A stretch of 64,000 bases of DNA, taken from Candidatus Desulfaltia sp. Lineage in GTDB: Bacteria > Desulfobacterota > Desulfobacteria > Desulfobacterales > ETH-SRB1. The translations under genes and the position numbers were made by a program. The stretch covers positions 1-64,000 of the forward strand of contig JAUSPN010000045.1 in assembly GCA_030656555.1 (NCBI GenBank), in the 5' to 3' direction. Shown here piece by piece: positions 17,714 to 27,170 of the stretch (positions are counted from its first letter, which is position 1; the number at the start of each line of letters is the position of its first letter). The notes beneath the pieces are model-generated. The model was not told where the DNA came from. It did not search any database and saw nothing but the letters and a program-made list of their open reading frames with translations.

Positions 17714-19717
17714 CTAAAACACAAAGGAAATGCCACCCTTTCCGGTAATCCCTGGTTGCGGGTAATAACCACCCCACGATATAACCGAATGCTTTTCGTC
17801 TATAAGATTTTCGACACCCAAAAATGCAGATATTTTAAAATTACCAAATTCGGGTCTATAGAACAGAAAAAGATCATACAGTGTATAATCTTTCATTTGT
17901 TCAGAAGTGTTTGCTTTATCGCCGCCTTGATAACATTTCCCTACATATCGCATCTCGGGACGTAACGTAAAGGCATAAGGAAGGTGTATCTCCAGACCTG
18001 CATTGGCCATTTCCTTTGGGACTAAGAACATTTTCTTGCCGTTGTATTGTCCGCTCGTGAATTCTGCGTCATGATAGGTAAAATTACCATAGAATTTGCC
18101 CAGTTTCTCTAATTTATATGAAATGGAAAACTCAGCTCCTTCATGCCTTGTCTTGTCTAGATTTTCGTTCCGCGATGTTGAGTTATTGTATACAATCTCA
18201 TCTTCCATGTTGATTCTAAAAAAAGTTAACCCAATCTTCATGTTCTCAATAGGATTAAACTGAGTACCTACTTCAGTACTTTCCCCTTTTTCTTTCTCAA
18301 GATCAGTTAAAAACTGGTCTGATCCATACCCGGAATAAGCCGCCTGCTCGTCAAGAAACGGGTATCGATATACCGTAGCATATTTTGCAAACACATTTGA
18401 ATTTTTTCCGATTAGATAAACCAGGCTTGCTTCATAAGCTTCCCCTTTATGAATTTTCTTGTCATCAAAAACTGTTGAACCATCCAACATTTTTGTTTCT
18501 TTGCCTTTTATTTTTGTTCTTTCACCCCGGCATCCTATATTCAACATCAGTTCATCGAAAATATTAAATTCATCACGAATATAGTATCCCATACTTTCCT
18601 TAGCTAATTCAGCCTCATGAGTTTTATTTTGTTTTTCCTTATCACTGAATTTATCTTTATCCAGTGTCTCATAATAATAATCAAATCCTAAAATCATTTT
18701 ATTTTTGTGACCGAAAAATTCTTCTTTATAAATATATCTTGGGGTTACACCATAGGTGTTAATGTCTGTAACAGAATATGTACCCCACGATTCCATATCA
18801 GCCGTAATATCTTTCTTGCCATACATAAAGTTAATGTTGAAATTTCCAAAATCTCCAAGAAAAGATTCCATTTTTAAATTAGCATTGACATATTCATTTG
18901 ATCCATCATCATTTAAGTTGCCGACCTGCTTTGGATTTTCTTCTTTTTGTGCTTTTGTAAGTGAACCCGGCAAATCAAAATCTGTTCGATTAAATGAAGC
19001 TCCAAAAGAAACATTAAAATAATCGCTTGCATCATAACCCAGATTTAACCCAGCTCCCTTTGATGCAAACTTTGACCTCTCTCTATAGCCAAATGTTTTC
19101 TGATTTTCACCTGTCAGGGCATACGAAAGCCTGTCGTAAGAGCCGGTTATTCCGACTCTCTCATCATGCAGACCATAACTTCCGGCTATAACCGAAACAT
19201 TCACATCAGGTTTCCCTTCACCTCTTTTTGTGATGATATTAATCACACCAGCAACAGCAGAGTCACCATACAGAACACTGCTCGCGCCTCTGACAACTTC
19301 TATTTTTTCAATGTTACTAACAGGTATTTGAAGCCAGTTTACACCTGCCATGTCAGGTCTGTTCAGCCTTCTGCCATCCAGCATGATCAGGGTTTTGCCG
19401 AATGGATTATCTCCTCCAAAACCACGCATGTCTATATATGCCTGTGAAGGGTTACCACTCCAACTCACAAAATTAATACTTCCTAAGTTTTCCAAAACTT
19501 CTACAATACTTGCAGCTCCGGATTCCTCAATATCTTTCGCCGTAATAACACTTACATTCGCCGGAATCTTGCGAATCTCTTCTTTATCCCTGGTTGCGGT
19601 AACCACCACCTCTTCCATTGTTACAACAGCCCCCTCTTCCTGCGCAAAAATCGGTACAGGTAAGGCAAAAAACATAAATACTAATAATACTGCCGCACAA
19701 CTTGACAACTTCTTCAT
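17714..19717 (-). CDS. btuB: TonB-dependent outer-membrane receptor, BtuB-like
   Basis: Signal peptide; TMEEVVVTATRDKEEIRKIPANVSVITAKDIEESGA TonB box/plug; IEKIEVVRGASSVLYGDSAVAGVINIITKRG; B12 riboswitch upstream; start at MKKLSSCAAVLL. Confidence 0.9.
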   Translation of the reverse strand: MKKLSSCAAVLLVFMFFALPVPIFAQEEGAVVTMEEVVVTATRDKEEIRKIPANVSVITAKDIEESGAASIVEVLENLGSINFVSWSGNPSQAYIDMRGFGGDNPFGKTLIMLDGRRLNRPDMAGVNWLQIPVSNIEKIEVVRGASSVLYGDSAVAGVINIITKRGEGKPDVNVSVIAGSYGLHDERVGITGSYDRLSYALTGENQKTFGYRERSKFASKGAGLNLGYDASDYFNVSFGASFNRTDFDLPGSLTKAQKEENPKQVGNLNDDGSNEYVNANLKMESFLGDFGNFNINFMYGKKDITADMESWGTYSVTDINTYGVTPRYIYKEEFFGHKNKMILGFDYYYETLDKDKFSDKEKQNKTHEAELAKESMGYYIRDEFNIFDELMLNIGCRGERTKIKGKETKMLDGSTVFDDKKIHKGEAYEASLVYLIGKNSNVFAKYATVYRYPFLDEQAAYSGYGSDQFLTDLEKEKGESTEVGTQFNPIENMKIGLTFFRINMEDEIVYNNSTSRNENLDKTRHEGAEFSISYKLEKLGKFYGNFTYHDAEFTSGQYNGKKMFLVPKEMANAGLEIHLPYAFTLRPEMRYVGKCYQGGDKANTSEQMKDYTLYDLFLFYRPEFGNFKISAFLGVENLIDEKHSVISWGGYYPQPGITGKGGISFVF

Positions 19718-19760
19718 TTTCTTATTTCTCCTTTTCCCTCGGTTAGAGTTGTTGTTTAAT

Positions 19761-19910
19761 CCGTCAGATAAGTCTCCTGGCTTGCGGCAATTCCTACTCT
19801 CCACGCCTTCCCAATTTCCATTTTGGAAATCAGTGGCATTTAAGTGGGTTTTGTTCCGCCTACAGTTGCGGGGCAGCGCCGGCATCTGACCGGCTTCCTT
19901 GATCTGACAG
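19761..19910 (-). promoter_or_regulatory. Cobalamin riboswitch 1 (btuB-proximal)
   Basis: Minus strand: CTGTCAGAT..GGAAGCCGGTCAGATGCCGGCGCTGCCCCGCAACTGTAGGCGG..GCCACTG..GGGAAGGCG..AAGCCAGGAGAC..ATCTGACGG (closing P1 helix). Confidence 0.93.
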
Positions 19911-19915
19911 ATTGC

Positions 19916-19957
19916 AAAAAAAATCCCCAAACCGATATTAAATCGATCCGGGGATGT
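19916..19957 (-). terminator. Intrinsic terminator between the two tandem riboswitches
   Basis: Minus strand ATCCCCGGATCGATTTAATATCGGTTTGGGGATTTTTTTT. Confidence 0.85.
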
Positions 19958-20065
19958 CCCTTTTTTATCCTCCGAACTTCCGGCATATTTCAGTCCACGA
20001 AAGCTATGCCTTTGAAGACATTTAAAAAGCCAACTAATAAAAGCCTTTTAAAAGTCTTTCCGTCT

Positions 20066-20246
20066 GCTTAGGCAGGTCTTCTGACTCTCCCGCCTTTTTA
20101 ACAGCCTTCCCATTCCTGTCTTGCGAAACAGTGGCGTGTGTTGCTAAAAAGGTTCCCTCTCTAATAAAAAAGGGCGAGATTACAGCGGCGGGCCCGTCCC
20201 TGATTTACACAGGGTTCCCTATTAAGCTCAATATGAGCGCCTAAAC
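20066..20246 (-). promoter_or_regulatory. Cobalamin riboswitch 2 (distal, tandem)
   Basis: Minus strand TTTAGGCGCTCATATTGAGCTTAATAGGGAACCCTGTGTAAATCAGGGACGGGCCCGCCGCTGTAA...GCCACTGTTTCGC..GGGAAGGC..GAGAGTCAGAAGACCTGCCTAAG. Confidence 0.95.
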
Positions 20247-20253
20247 TATATTT

Positions 20254-20390
20254 GTAATCGTTCACGGTTGTCGGTTCACAGTTCACAGTTTTTTCAATGA
20301 ACTATGCAACGATTGAAGCATTTTGGATATTGATTTCAACCGTGAACCGATAACTGTAAACCGTAAACAGTTACCTATATCTTCTAAACT
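20254..20390. repeat. GTTCACGG-word inverted-repeat hairpin in the leader upstream of riboswitch 2
   Basis: gttcacggttgtcggttcacagttcacag ... aaccgtgaaccgataactgtaaaccgtaaacag; absent from the otherwise matching leader at 48320-48375. Confidence 0.65.
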
Positions 20391-20488
20391 ATTTATATTA
20401 TGGAATCAAGATTTTTTATGTCTTAACAGAATTACTCGGGTTTCGCGCCCTTAATTTCTATCAATGTCAAGTCGGTAAAGGGCTGAAT

Positions 20489-21301
20489 TCAATTTTCAAA
20501 CGGGCCGCTGTTCGAGAACTTCTGTGGTACCAGCGTAATGCGTGGGAATTTACCGATCGGGCTCTCATCCACCAGCAGCGTACAGCCGTAAGCTTCCTCC
20601 AGCGCCTGAAAAGTAAGCACCTCATCCGGCCGTCCCATACTTACGATTTTCCCCTTGTTGATCAGGAGCAAACGGTCGCCATACATAGCCGCAAGATTCA
20701 CGTCATGCGACACCATGATAACTGTAACACTCTTTTCTTTCTTCAACCTTTCCATCAAATCCATCACCCTGACCTGATGAGCAAGGTCAAGAGATGCTGT
20801 CGGTTCATCCAGAAGTATGATCTCAGAATCCTGGCAGATTGCTCTTGCGATAAAAACTCGCTGCCTCTCCCCTCCGCTCAACTGATCAAGCCTGCGACGA
20901 GCCAGATGCTCCACTCCTGTAAAAGCCATAGCATGCTCTGCAATTTTTATATCCTTCTCTCTCTCCAGTCCTAGTAAACCAAGATATGGTGAACGGCCCA
21001 TAAGCACCAGTTCACTTACTGTAAAAGGAAAATCTACCTGAACCATTTGCGGGACAAAAGCAATAGTTTTTGCCAAAACCTTTCGGGTATAGGACCGTAT
21101 GGATTGGCCCAGGATCTCCAATTGAGCTCTTTGAGGTTTTATAATTCCCGAGATAGTCTTCAGCAGGGTGGTCTTTCCTGAACCATTGGGCCCGATTATG
21201 ATGAAAAAATCACCCTTTTGGATAGAAAAGGAAATATCTTTCAAAACAGGGCCGTTCCCGTAAGAATAACTCAGGTTTTTTATATCGATCGCTGTACTCA
21301 T
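20489..21301 (-). CDS. btuD: ABC transporter ATP-binding protein, BtuD/FecE-like
   Basis: GPNGSGKTTLLKTISG Walker A, LSGGERQRVFIARAI signature, ILLDEPTASLDLAHQ Walker B; next to permease and SBP. Confidence 0.88.
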   Translation of the reverse strand: MSTAIDIKNLSYSYGNGPVLKDISFSIQKGDFFIIIGPNGSGKTTLLKTISGIIKPQRAQLEILGQSIRSYTRKVLAKTIAFVPQMVQVDFPFTVSELVLMGRSPYLGLLGLEREKDIKIAEHAMAFTGVEHLARRRLDQLSGGERQRVFIARAICQDSEIILLDEPTASLDLAHQVRVMDLMERLKKEKSVTVIMVSHDVNLAAMYGDRLLLINKGKIVSMGRPDEVLTFQALEEAYGCTLLVDESPIGKFPRITLVPQKFSNSGPFEN

Positions 21302-21488
21302 AGTTTGTCGCTGGTTGCTGGTTTATTTTGGAGCAAGGCATCCGTGATGCCGTCCGTGTTACGCAAACATGGTTTGCTTGATCCATAGTTGTTGCTTGTT
21401 ACTTGTTACTTGTTGCTTTGAGCTTTCAGCTTTCAGCTTTTAGCTTTCAGATTTCAGATTTTTTTGCTTTCAGGCTTTCAGCTCATCC

Positions 21489-22505
21489 CTACTTGCGCAG
21501 ATCGGATCTTTTCAGCAGAAAGATAAAAAGAGGCGCTCCGATCATAGCGGTAATTACACCGGCAGGCATTTCGCCCTGTTCAGGGAGGACTCTTGCCAGT
21601 AAATCACAAAAAACCATGTAAGCTCCTCCACCCAGCATACATGCAGGAACAAGCACCCTGTGATCCGGGCCAAAAAGAAGCCGCAACAGATGCGGAATAA
21701 CCAGCCCAACAAAACCGATGAGGCCGCAATGACAAACCGTGGCGCTCACCATAAACGAAGTGGCAACAAGAAGGGTCACGGTCACAAATTTTATGTTTAC
21801 ACCCATTGTCTGAGCCATTTCTTTTCCCAAAAGAAGCAGATTCATGGAGTTGGAAAGGCAGAAAATCAGAACAAAACATGGAAGGATACTCGCAGCTAAT
21901 ATCCCGACCTGACTGATATCAGCCGTAGAAAGATCACCCATGAGCCAGAACATAATATTATGAAGTCTGGAGTCGTAAGTCATGGAAACAAGAAACATGA
22001 TGATTGCAGAACAGAAAGCATTGATCATCACACCGGATAAAAGCAAAGAATCTTTTTTCAGAATCGTCCGGCCTGAAGAGATGAGAAAAATCAAAAGAAG
22101 CGTGGCCATGCTTCCTGCAAAAGCCGTAAAGCTCACACCTGGAAAACGGGATAATCCCATTAGTATGCCGATTATAGCTCCTACTGCAGATCCTCCTGAA
22201 ATACCAAGGATATAAGGTTCTGCCAGAGGATTTCGAAGCAGAGCCTGAAAAACAAGTCCTCCGAGAGAAAGAGTCGCTCCGATTAGAGCAGCTAAAACTA
22301 CGCGTGGAAAGCGGATGCGCCAGATAATAGTAGTCAGCATGGAATCTGCCTCTCTTGCTCCTGACAGGGATTGCCAGACAGCCTTCACTCCGTTTTCTGA
22401 TGACCCTAAGGAAAGCCCCAAAAACATGGCTCCAAGAAGCAGAAGCAGTAAAAGAAATGAAACAGTAAAAAGACGTTTCAAAAGAAATGGTGTTTTCGGA
22501 TTCAT
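21489..22505 (-). CDS. btuC: FecCD-family permease, BtuC-like
   Basis: IIWRIRFPRVVLAALIGATLSLGGLVFQALLRNPLAEPYILGISGGSAVGAI, GFVGLVIPHLLRLLFGPDHR. Confidence 0.9.
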   Translation of the reverse strand: MNPKTPFLLKRLFTVSFLLLLLLLGAMFLGLSLGSSENGVKAVWQSLSGAREADSMLTTIIWRIRFPRVVLAALIGATLSLGGLVFQALLRNPLAEPYILGISGGSAVGAIIGILMGLSRFPGVSFTAFAGSMATLLLIFLISSGRTILKKDSLLLSGVMINAFCSAIIMFLVSMTYDSRLHNIMFWLMGDLSTADISQVGILAASILPCFVLIFCLSNSMNLLLLGKEMAQTMGVNIKFVTVTLLVATSFMVSATVCHCGLIGFVGLVIPHLLRLLFGPDHRVLVPACMLGGGAYMVFCDLLARVLPEQGEMPAGVITAMIGAPLFIFLLKRSDLRK

Positions 22506-23407
22506 TGTTCTTCCTCAAAGAGTTCAGGATGAATCAATCGCACCAGAAGTTCAAGGGCATCAATTAGTCGTGGGGTGGGGCGATCAAAAAGATCGGAATC
22601 GACAAGGAAAATAGACTTGTTTTTAACAGCAGGCAAATCAGGCCAACGGCTCCACTCCGCCTTGACACGTTCAAATGCCCTGTCTTTTGCCATAGAAGTA
22701 ATTATAAAGACATCAGGAGAAAGAGCAAGAACCTGCTCACGGCTAAACCGTGGATAAGAGACGGGGCCTTCTGCAAGGTTTTTTCCTCCAGCAAGCAGAA
22801 TAAGTTCATGGATAAACGTATGGGTGCCGGCGGAAACAATCGGGGATGTTCCAATCTGATAAAAAACTTTTGGCCTGTGAACGGCTTTTGCAATTAGAGA
22901 CTTCACCCGATCAATCCTGGAATGCATATCCCAAACCAGATCTTTTGCTCTTTCATCGGCACGCAGAAGATTGCCGATTTCAATGATCGTCTCAATCACT
23001 GCATTCAGATCTCTGGGATCAACCACGTAAACCGGTATCTTCAGAGACTCAAGCCTCTTAACCACTTCCCTGGGATTTCCGTCTTTGGTGGCAATACAAA
23101 GGTCCGGCCTTAAAGCTACAATTCTCTCCAGATCAAGACGAATATATGAGCCCACCTTCGGCAGCTTAGTCGCTTCGGAAGGAAAATCACTATACATAGT
23201 CACACCTTTCAAGCGATCTTCCTGCCCAAGAGCAAAGATAATCCCAGTGATGCTCGGCGCCAGCGAAACAACCCGTTGCGGGTCATCCGGAGCTGCAACC
23301 TGTCGTCCTGACTGATCAGTCACATCTCTGGCTGCCGATTGCCCCCTCGTCAGGAATAAAAGCGCAATAACAACCAGCAAAATGATAATTGAACATCTCT
23401 GTTTCAT
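22502..23407 (-). CDS. btuF: Cobalamin-type ABC transporter substrate-binding protein, BtuF-like
   Basis: Signal peptide; DQSGRQVAAPDDPQRVVSLAPSITGIIFALGQEDRLKGVT; overlaps btuC start. Confidence 0.88.
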   Translation of the reverse strand: MKQRCSIIILLVVIALLFLTRGQSAARDVTDQSGRQVAAPDDPQRVVSLAPSITGIIFALGQEDRLKGVTMYSDFPSEATKLPKVGSYIRLDLERIVALRPDLCIATKDGNPREVVKRLESLKIPVYVVDPRDLNAVIETIIEIGNLLRADERAKDLVWDMHSRIDRVKSLIAKAVHRPKVFYQIGTSPIVSAGTHTFIHELILLAGGKNLAEGPVSYPRFSREQVLALSPDVFIITSMAKDRAFERVKAEWSRWPDLPAVKNKSIFLVDSDLFDRPTPRLIDALELLVRLIHPELFEEEQ

Positions 23408-23516
23408 CTAATAATCCAAGATATTGGCTAAAGAGAAAATTCTCCGGCATCCGTTCATGCTTTGAAACCTTTGCATAACCTCCACTTTTGCCCAATTTTT
23501 AGTAGAGTTCTGGGTT

Positions 23517-24269
23517 TTAATCCCCTAATCCCTCAATCCGCGCGTAGCGTTGTTTTATTTTTTCAAACTCTCCGCACGTCATCTTTTTTTCAGGACATTT
23601 CCCCAAACGCACACACTTCGGACCCGCCCCATTAAAGACGCTTGGACATGCCTCACGCGCAAGCATCAGCATCTGGTCTGCTACGCCGCGGATTTCCCAC
23701 TGGGCGCGCAGGCAGAGCCTTTCTTCAAAAAAATGCAGGAGTACCCTGGCGTTCATGGTCATCAGGATTTTGGTCTCACAGGCATTTGGAAGCACATAGC
23801 GCGCATCCTCATTGCTCGATTCTCCACTGCTTCCCAAGGCCTCGTTGAGTCTGGCATAACGTCCAGCCAGGTATTCCATAGTCTCCTCAAAGTACCTTTC
23901 CGCATCTACCTCTGCGCCATTATCTCTAATCTTCTTTCCTTTAAACTGCGGCGGCATGACATAATCAAAACCACCATGTGTTACGTATCGCTGGCTCCGC
24001 TGAGAATAGCTGGCCAGCCTGTGCCGGACAAGCTGGTGGGTCATTGCCCGTGATACGCCCTCGATATAAAATGTAAAAACAGCATGCTCAATCGGACTCA
24101 TATGCCCCATATTACGCAACATTCCAACAAACTTCTCTGCCTGGCCAGGATCCTGGTCAAAAATCGTTTCCGTGTCTTTTGCATAACAAAGCCTGGCAGC
24201 AGAAGCGATCAGCTCGCCGGGAGCGCCGGTATAACGGATCAATTGCACTCTTGCTTTGGTTTTTTTCAT
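23517..24269 (-). CDS. thyX: FAD-dependent thymidylate synthase ThyX
   Basis: HMSPIEHAVFTFYIEGVSRAMTHQLVRHRLASYSQRSQRY (ThyX RHRxxSxxxxSxR motif). Confidence 0.95.
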   Translation of the reverse strand: MKKTKARVQLIRYTGAPGELIASAARLCYAKDTETIFDQDPGQAEKFVGMLRNMGHMSPIEHAVFTFYIEGVSRAMTHQLVRHRLASYSQRSQRYVTHGGFDYVMPPQFKGKKIRDNGAEVDAERYFEETMEYLAGRYARLNEALGSSGESSNEDARYVLPNACETKILMTMNARVLLHFFEERLCLRAQWEIRGVADQMLMLAREACPSVFNGAGPKCVRLGKCPEKKMTCGEFEKIKQRYARIEGLGD

Positions 24270-24283
24270 ACAATCACAATTCC

Positions 24284-25360
24284 TTATTTTGCAACCCTTT
24301 TTAACTTTTCGACAAGAATCATATTCTGTTCATGTTTTTTGACAGCTACACGAAAATAACGGTCTCCCATGCCCTGAAATGTGCTGCAATCCCTTATCAG
24401 CACCCCGTTTTTTGCCAGGCTGTCTCTAAGCTCCCTGGAATTTAAGCTGATTCTGTTATCCATGAACACGAGAAGAAAGTTCGCCACACTTTTATAGGTC
24501 TTAAGGCCTGGGATCTCACTTAGTGCCGCCATTAAAAACTCTCTTTCATCTGTTACATATTGCCTTGTATCCATGATATAGTCCCTGTCTGAAAGAGCAG
24601 CAGCAGCAGCTTTTTGTCCAAGAGAATTAACCGCCCACGGTGGTCTGGTTTCCCTGATTTTTGCAATACATGGCATGGAACCAATCACATAGCCTATCCG
24701 CAGGCCTGGGATAGCAAAAAATTTCGTCATCGATCTTAAAACTATCAGATTGGAAAACCTTAAAACCTCTTTTTTTACAGACCCCTGCTCTGCAAAATCT
24801 ATAAAAGCCTCATCAATTACGAATAATGTTTCCGCTTCCTGCGCACAAGCTATAATGCTGCAAAGATTTTCCTTTGACATAAGAACACCGGTAGGGTTTG
24901 CGGGATTGCAAAAATAGACGATATCAAAACCATCTCTTAATCGTTTACAAAGCCGGGCAATATCAACGGAAAAATCTTCTTTTTCATCTGTCTGGAAGTA
25001 TGAAACTTTTGTGCCGACCATCTTAAGGCCCTTTTCGTATTCACTGAAGGCAGGTGTAACAATAAGGGCTTTTTCAGGTTTGAACAGGATCGGTATCCAG
25101 TATATAAATTCGGTAGAACCGTTCCCCGCAAGGATATAATCACGACTAATGCCATGGTATTCCGATAACCCTGAAACAAGATCAAACGAATCAATATCAG
25201 GATAGTTCAATATGAAATCAAATTCTTTAATTATCGTTTCTTTTAACCTTGGCGGATAGTCAAGCGGATTGATACTTGCGCTGAAGTCGATGATTTTATC
25301 TTCATCGATTCCGTATCTTCGGGAAATCTCACAGATGTTTCCGCCATGATCTCTTTTCAT
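24284..25360 (-). CDS. cobD: L-threonine-O-3-phosphate decarboxylase / PLP aminotransferase (CobD/CobC-like)
   Basis: HGGNICEISRRYGI, DFSASINPLDYP, NPANPTGVL, LRSMTKFFAIPGLRIGY PLP lysine; follows cbiB; start at MKRDHGG. Confidence 0.88.
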   Translation of the reverse strand: MKRDHGGNICEISRRYGIDEDKIIDFSASINPLDYPPRLKETIIKEFDFILNYPDIDSFDLVSGLSEYHGISRDYILAGNGSTEFIYWIPILFKPEKALIVTPAFSEYEKGLKMVGTKVSYFQTDEKEDFSVDIARLCKRLRDGFDIVYFCNPANPTGVLMSKENLCSIIACAQEAETLFVIDEAFIDFAEQGSVKKEVLRFSNLIVLRSMTKFFAIPGLRIGYVIGSMPCIAKIRETRPPWAVNSLGQKAAAAALSDRDYIMDTRQYVTDEREFLMAALSEIPGLKTYKSVANFLLVFMDNRISLNSRELRDSLAKNGVLIRDCSTFQGMGDRYFRVAVKKHEQNMILVEKLKRVAK

Positions 25361-26304
25361 CATTGAACCATCCATAGAACGGCCATACAAACAAAGGTCA
25401 TCAAAAGAGATGAGAAAAACATGATAATCCATGCTTTTTTTACATCATCTCTGTCTATTTCTTTTATCTTCTCGCCAATCGTGGGCTTGTTGGTAACTTC
25501 TCCAAAATATTGAATCTTGCCGCCAAGCTGTATGGCAAGGGCACCGGCTGCCGCGGCCTCCGGTATGCCGCTGTTGGGGCTTGAGTGGTTTTGGCCGTCT
25601 CTTTGCATAATTTTCCAGGAATCCCTCCAGTTTAATCTCAGAATGAAAGCGACTATTATGATAATGAGTCCCGTCAGTCTCGACGGTATCCAGTTCCATA
25701 TATCGTCCATCTTTGCGGAAAACCAACCGATATCTCCGTATCGTTCGTTTTTGTATCCAACCATTGAGTCGAGGGTGTTGACCGCCTTGTATGCCATGGC
25801 CAGGGGTACTCCTCCGATGGCAAGGTAGAACATGGGAGCAATAATGCCGTCGGACAGGTTTTCCGATACCGTTTCAATAACGGCGCGCAGGATTTCCTCC
25901 TCGCTCAGGTTTCTCGTATCCCTTCCCACAATCATGGAAAGGTTTTTTCGTGCTTCTACAATATTTCCGTTGTTCAATGCATCGATCACAACTCTGCTTT
26001 CATCAAAGAGGGATCTTGTCGCCAGTGTCATGGAGGCGAGCAGGATTGTTATAATAGCGCCGAACCAGGGGTTGATAAAGTAACATCCTTTCACTATCCC
26101 CCAGGCTATGAAATAAACCGGGATAACGACGGCGAACCACAGAATAATCCCACTTTTCTTTTCATTGAGAAAGGAACAGCGACGAAATTTATCCTCCAAA
26201 AACCTTACGAATTTCCCGATGATGACCACGGGGTGTGAAAACCAGCGTGGATCGCCGATTATTATGTCCGTTATATAAGCTCCCAGGAAAATTGTCGGTG
26301 TCAT
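25360..26304 (-). CDS. cbiB: Adenosylcobinamide-phosphate synthase CbiB
   Basis: IIGDPRWFSHPVVIIGKFVRFLED, LSEEEILRAVIETVSENLSDGIIAPMFYLAIGGVPLAMAYKAVNTLDSMVGYKNERYGDIGWFSAKMDD. Confidence 0.95.
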   Translation of the reverse strand: MTPTIFLGAYITDIIIGDPRWFSHPVVIIGKFVRFLEDKFRRCSFLNEKKSGIILWFAVVIPVYFIAWGIVKGCYFINPWFGAIITILLASMTLATRSLFDESRVVIDALNNGNIVEARKNLSMIVGRDTRNLSEEEILRAVIETVSENLSDGIIAPMFYLAIGGVPLAMAYKAVNTLDSMVGYKNERYGDIGWFSAKMDDIWNWIPSRLTGLIIIIVAFILRLNWRDSWKIMQRDGQNHSSPNSGIPEAAAAGALAIQLGGKIQYFGEVTNKPTIGEKIKEIDRDDVKKAWIIMFFSSLLMTFVCMAVLWMVQ

Positions 26305-27170
26305 TATTTATATTTCTCTAAATAGCCCCGGGGGGTTATCATAAAGTCACCAGACTGAAAGGTGGTGCTGTTTCCCACAATGATAATAGTCTGCATGTCC
26401 ACATCATGACTGTCCATATTAGAAAGGGTAGAAATGTTTACCTTTTGACCCTCGCGCATAGCGGAAAAAACGATCCCTGCGGGCGTTTCCGGTTTTCTAT
26501 ATTTCAAGATGATCTCTTTTGCCGAGGAGAGCTGCCAGTTTCTTTTTTTGCTTTTGGGATTGTAAAGGATGATGACAAAATCACCCTGCGCCGCCTTTTC
26601 GATACGGTTTTGAATCACTTCCCAGGGGGTAAGAAGATCACTCAGGCTAACTGAAGCAAAATCATGCATCAGAGGCGCCCCCAACAGGGAAGCAGCCGCC
26701 GTAAATGCAGGAATCCCGGCAATAATCTCCAGGAGAACATCGGAGTTCCCCTCTTTTTTATCTTTCAGCCACGCTATATCGATATTTCGTTGAGCGGCCA
26801 TTTCCAGAACCAGACCGGCCATGCCATATACCCCTGAATCCCCGCCAGAGACAAGGGCTACCTTTTGACCCGCCATGGCTTCATCCAGTGCCCGATTGAC
26901 CCTTTTTATCTCGTCTCGCATCCCGGTAGAAATAATCTTTTTACCTTCTAAAAGTTCGCCAATCAATTCGATATATGTCCTGTATCCAATCACTATCTGA
27001 GCTCTCTGAAGAGCTTCTCTGGCCTTTGGGGACACATGTTCCAGGTCACCCGGTCCGGTTCCTACAATGTAGAGCTCACCCGGGCCACGGCCACGGTCAT
27101 GTTTTTTAATATCTGCTTGGGAATCAGTAGCCGTTCGGCCGCCGCCGAAAGAAGAACTGCCGCTTCGCAT
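26304..27170 (-). CDS. cbiH: Precorrin-3B / cobalt-precorrin-3 C17-methyltransferase CbiH/CobJ
   Basis: GELYIVGTGPGDLEHVSPKAREALQRAQIVIGYRTYIELI, ALVSGGDSGVYGMAG; overlaps cbiG 3' end. Confidence 0.92.
   Translation of the reverse strand: MRSGSSSFGGGRTATDSQADIKKHDRGRGPGELYIVGTGPGDLEHVSPKAREALQRAQIVIGYRTYIELIGELLEGKKIISTGMRDEIKRVNRALDEAMAGQKVALVSGGDSGVYGMAGLVLEMAAQRNIDIAWLKDKKEGNSDVLLEIIAGIPAFTAAASLLGAPLMHDFASVSLSDLLTPWEVIQNRIEKAAQGDFVIILYNPKSKKRNWQLSSAKEIILKYRKPETPAGIVFSAMREGQKVNISTLSNMDSHDVDMQTIIIVGNSTTFQSGDFMITPRGYLEKYK

Noticed and set aside
19350-19889. 179-aa plus-strand ORF antisense to btuB and riboswitch 1
   Set aside because: Opposite strand to TonB receptor and RNA element; no domain.
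21958-22518. 186-aa minus-strand ORF in another frame of btuC
   Set aside because: Overlaps the clear FecCD permease frame; Ser/Arg/Cys-rich out-of-frame translation.
23550-24053. 167-aa plus-strand ORF antisense to thyX
   Set aside because: Shadow ORF over a conserved enzyme gene.
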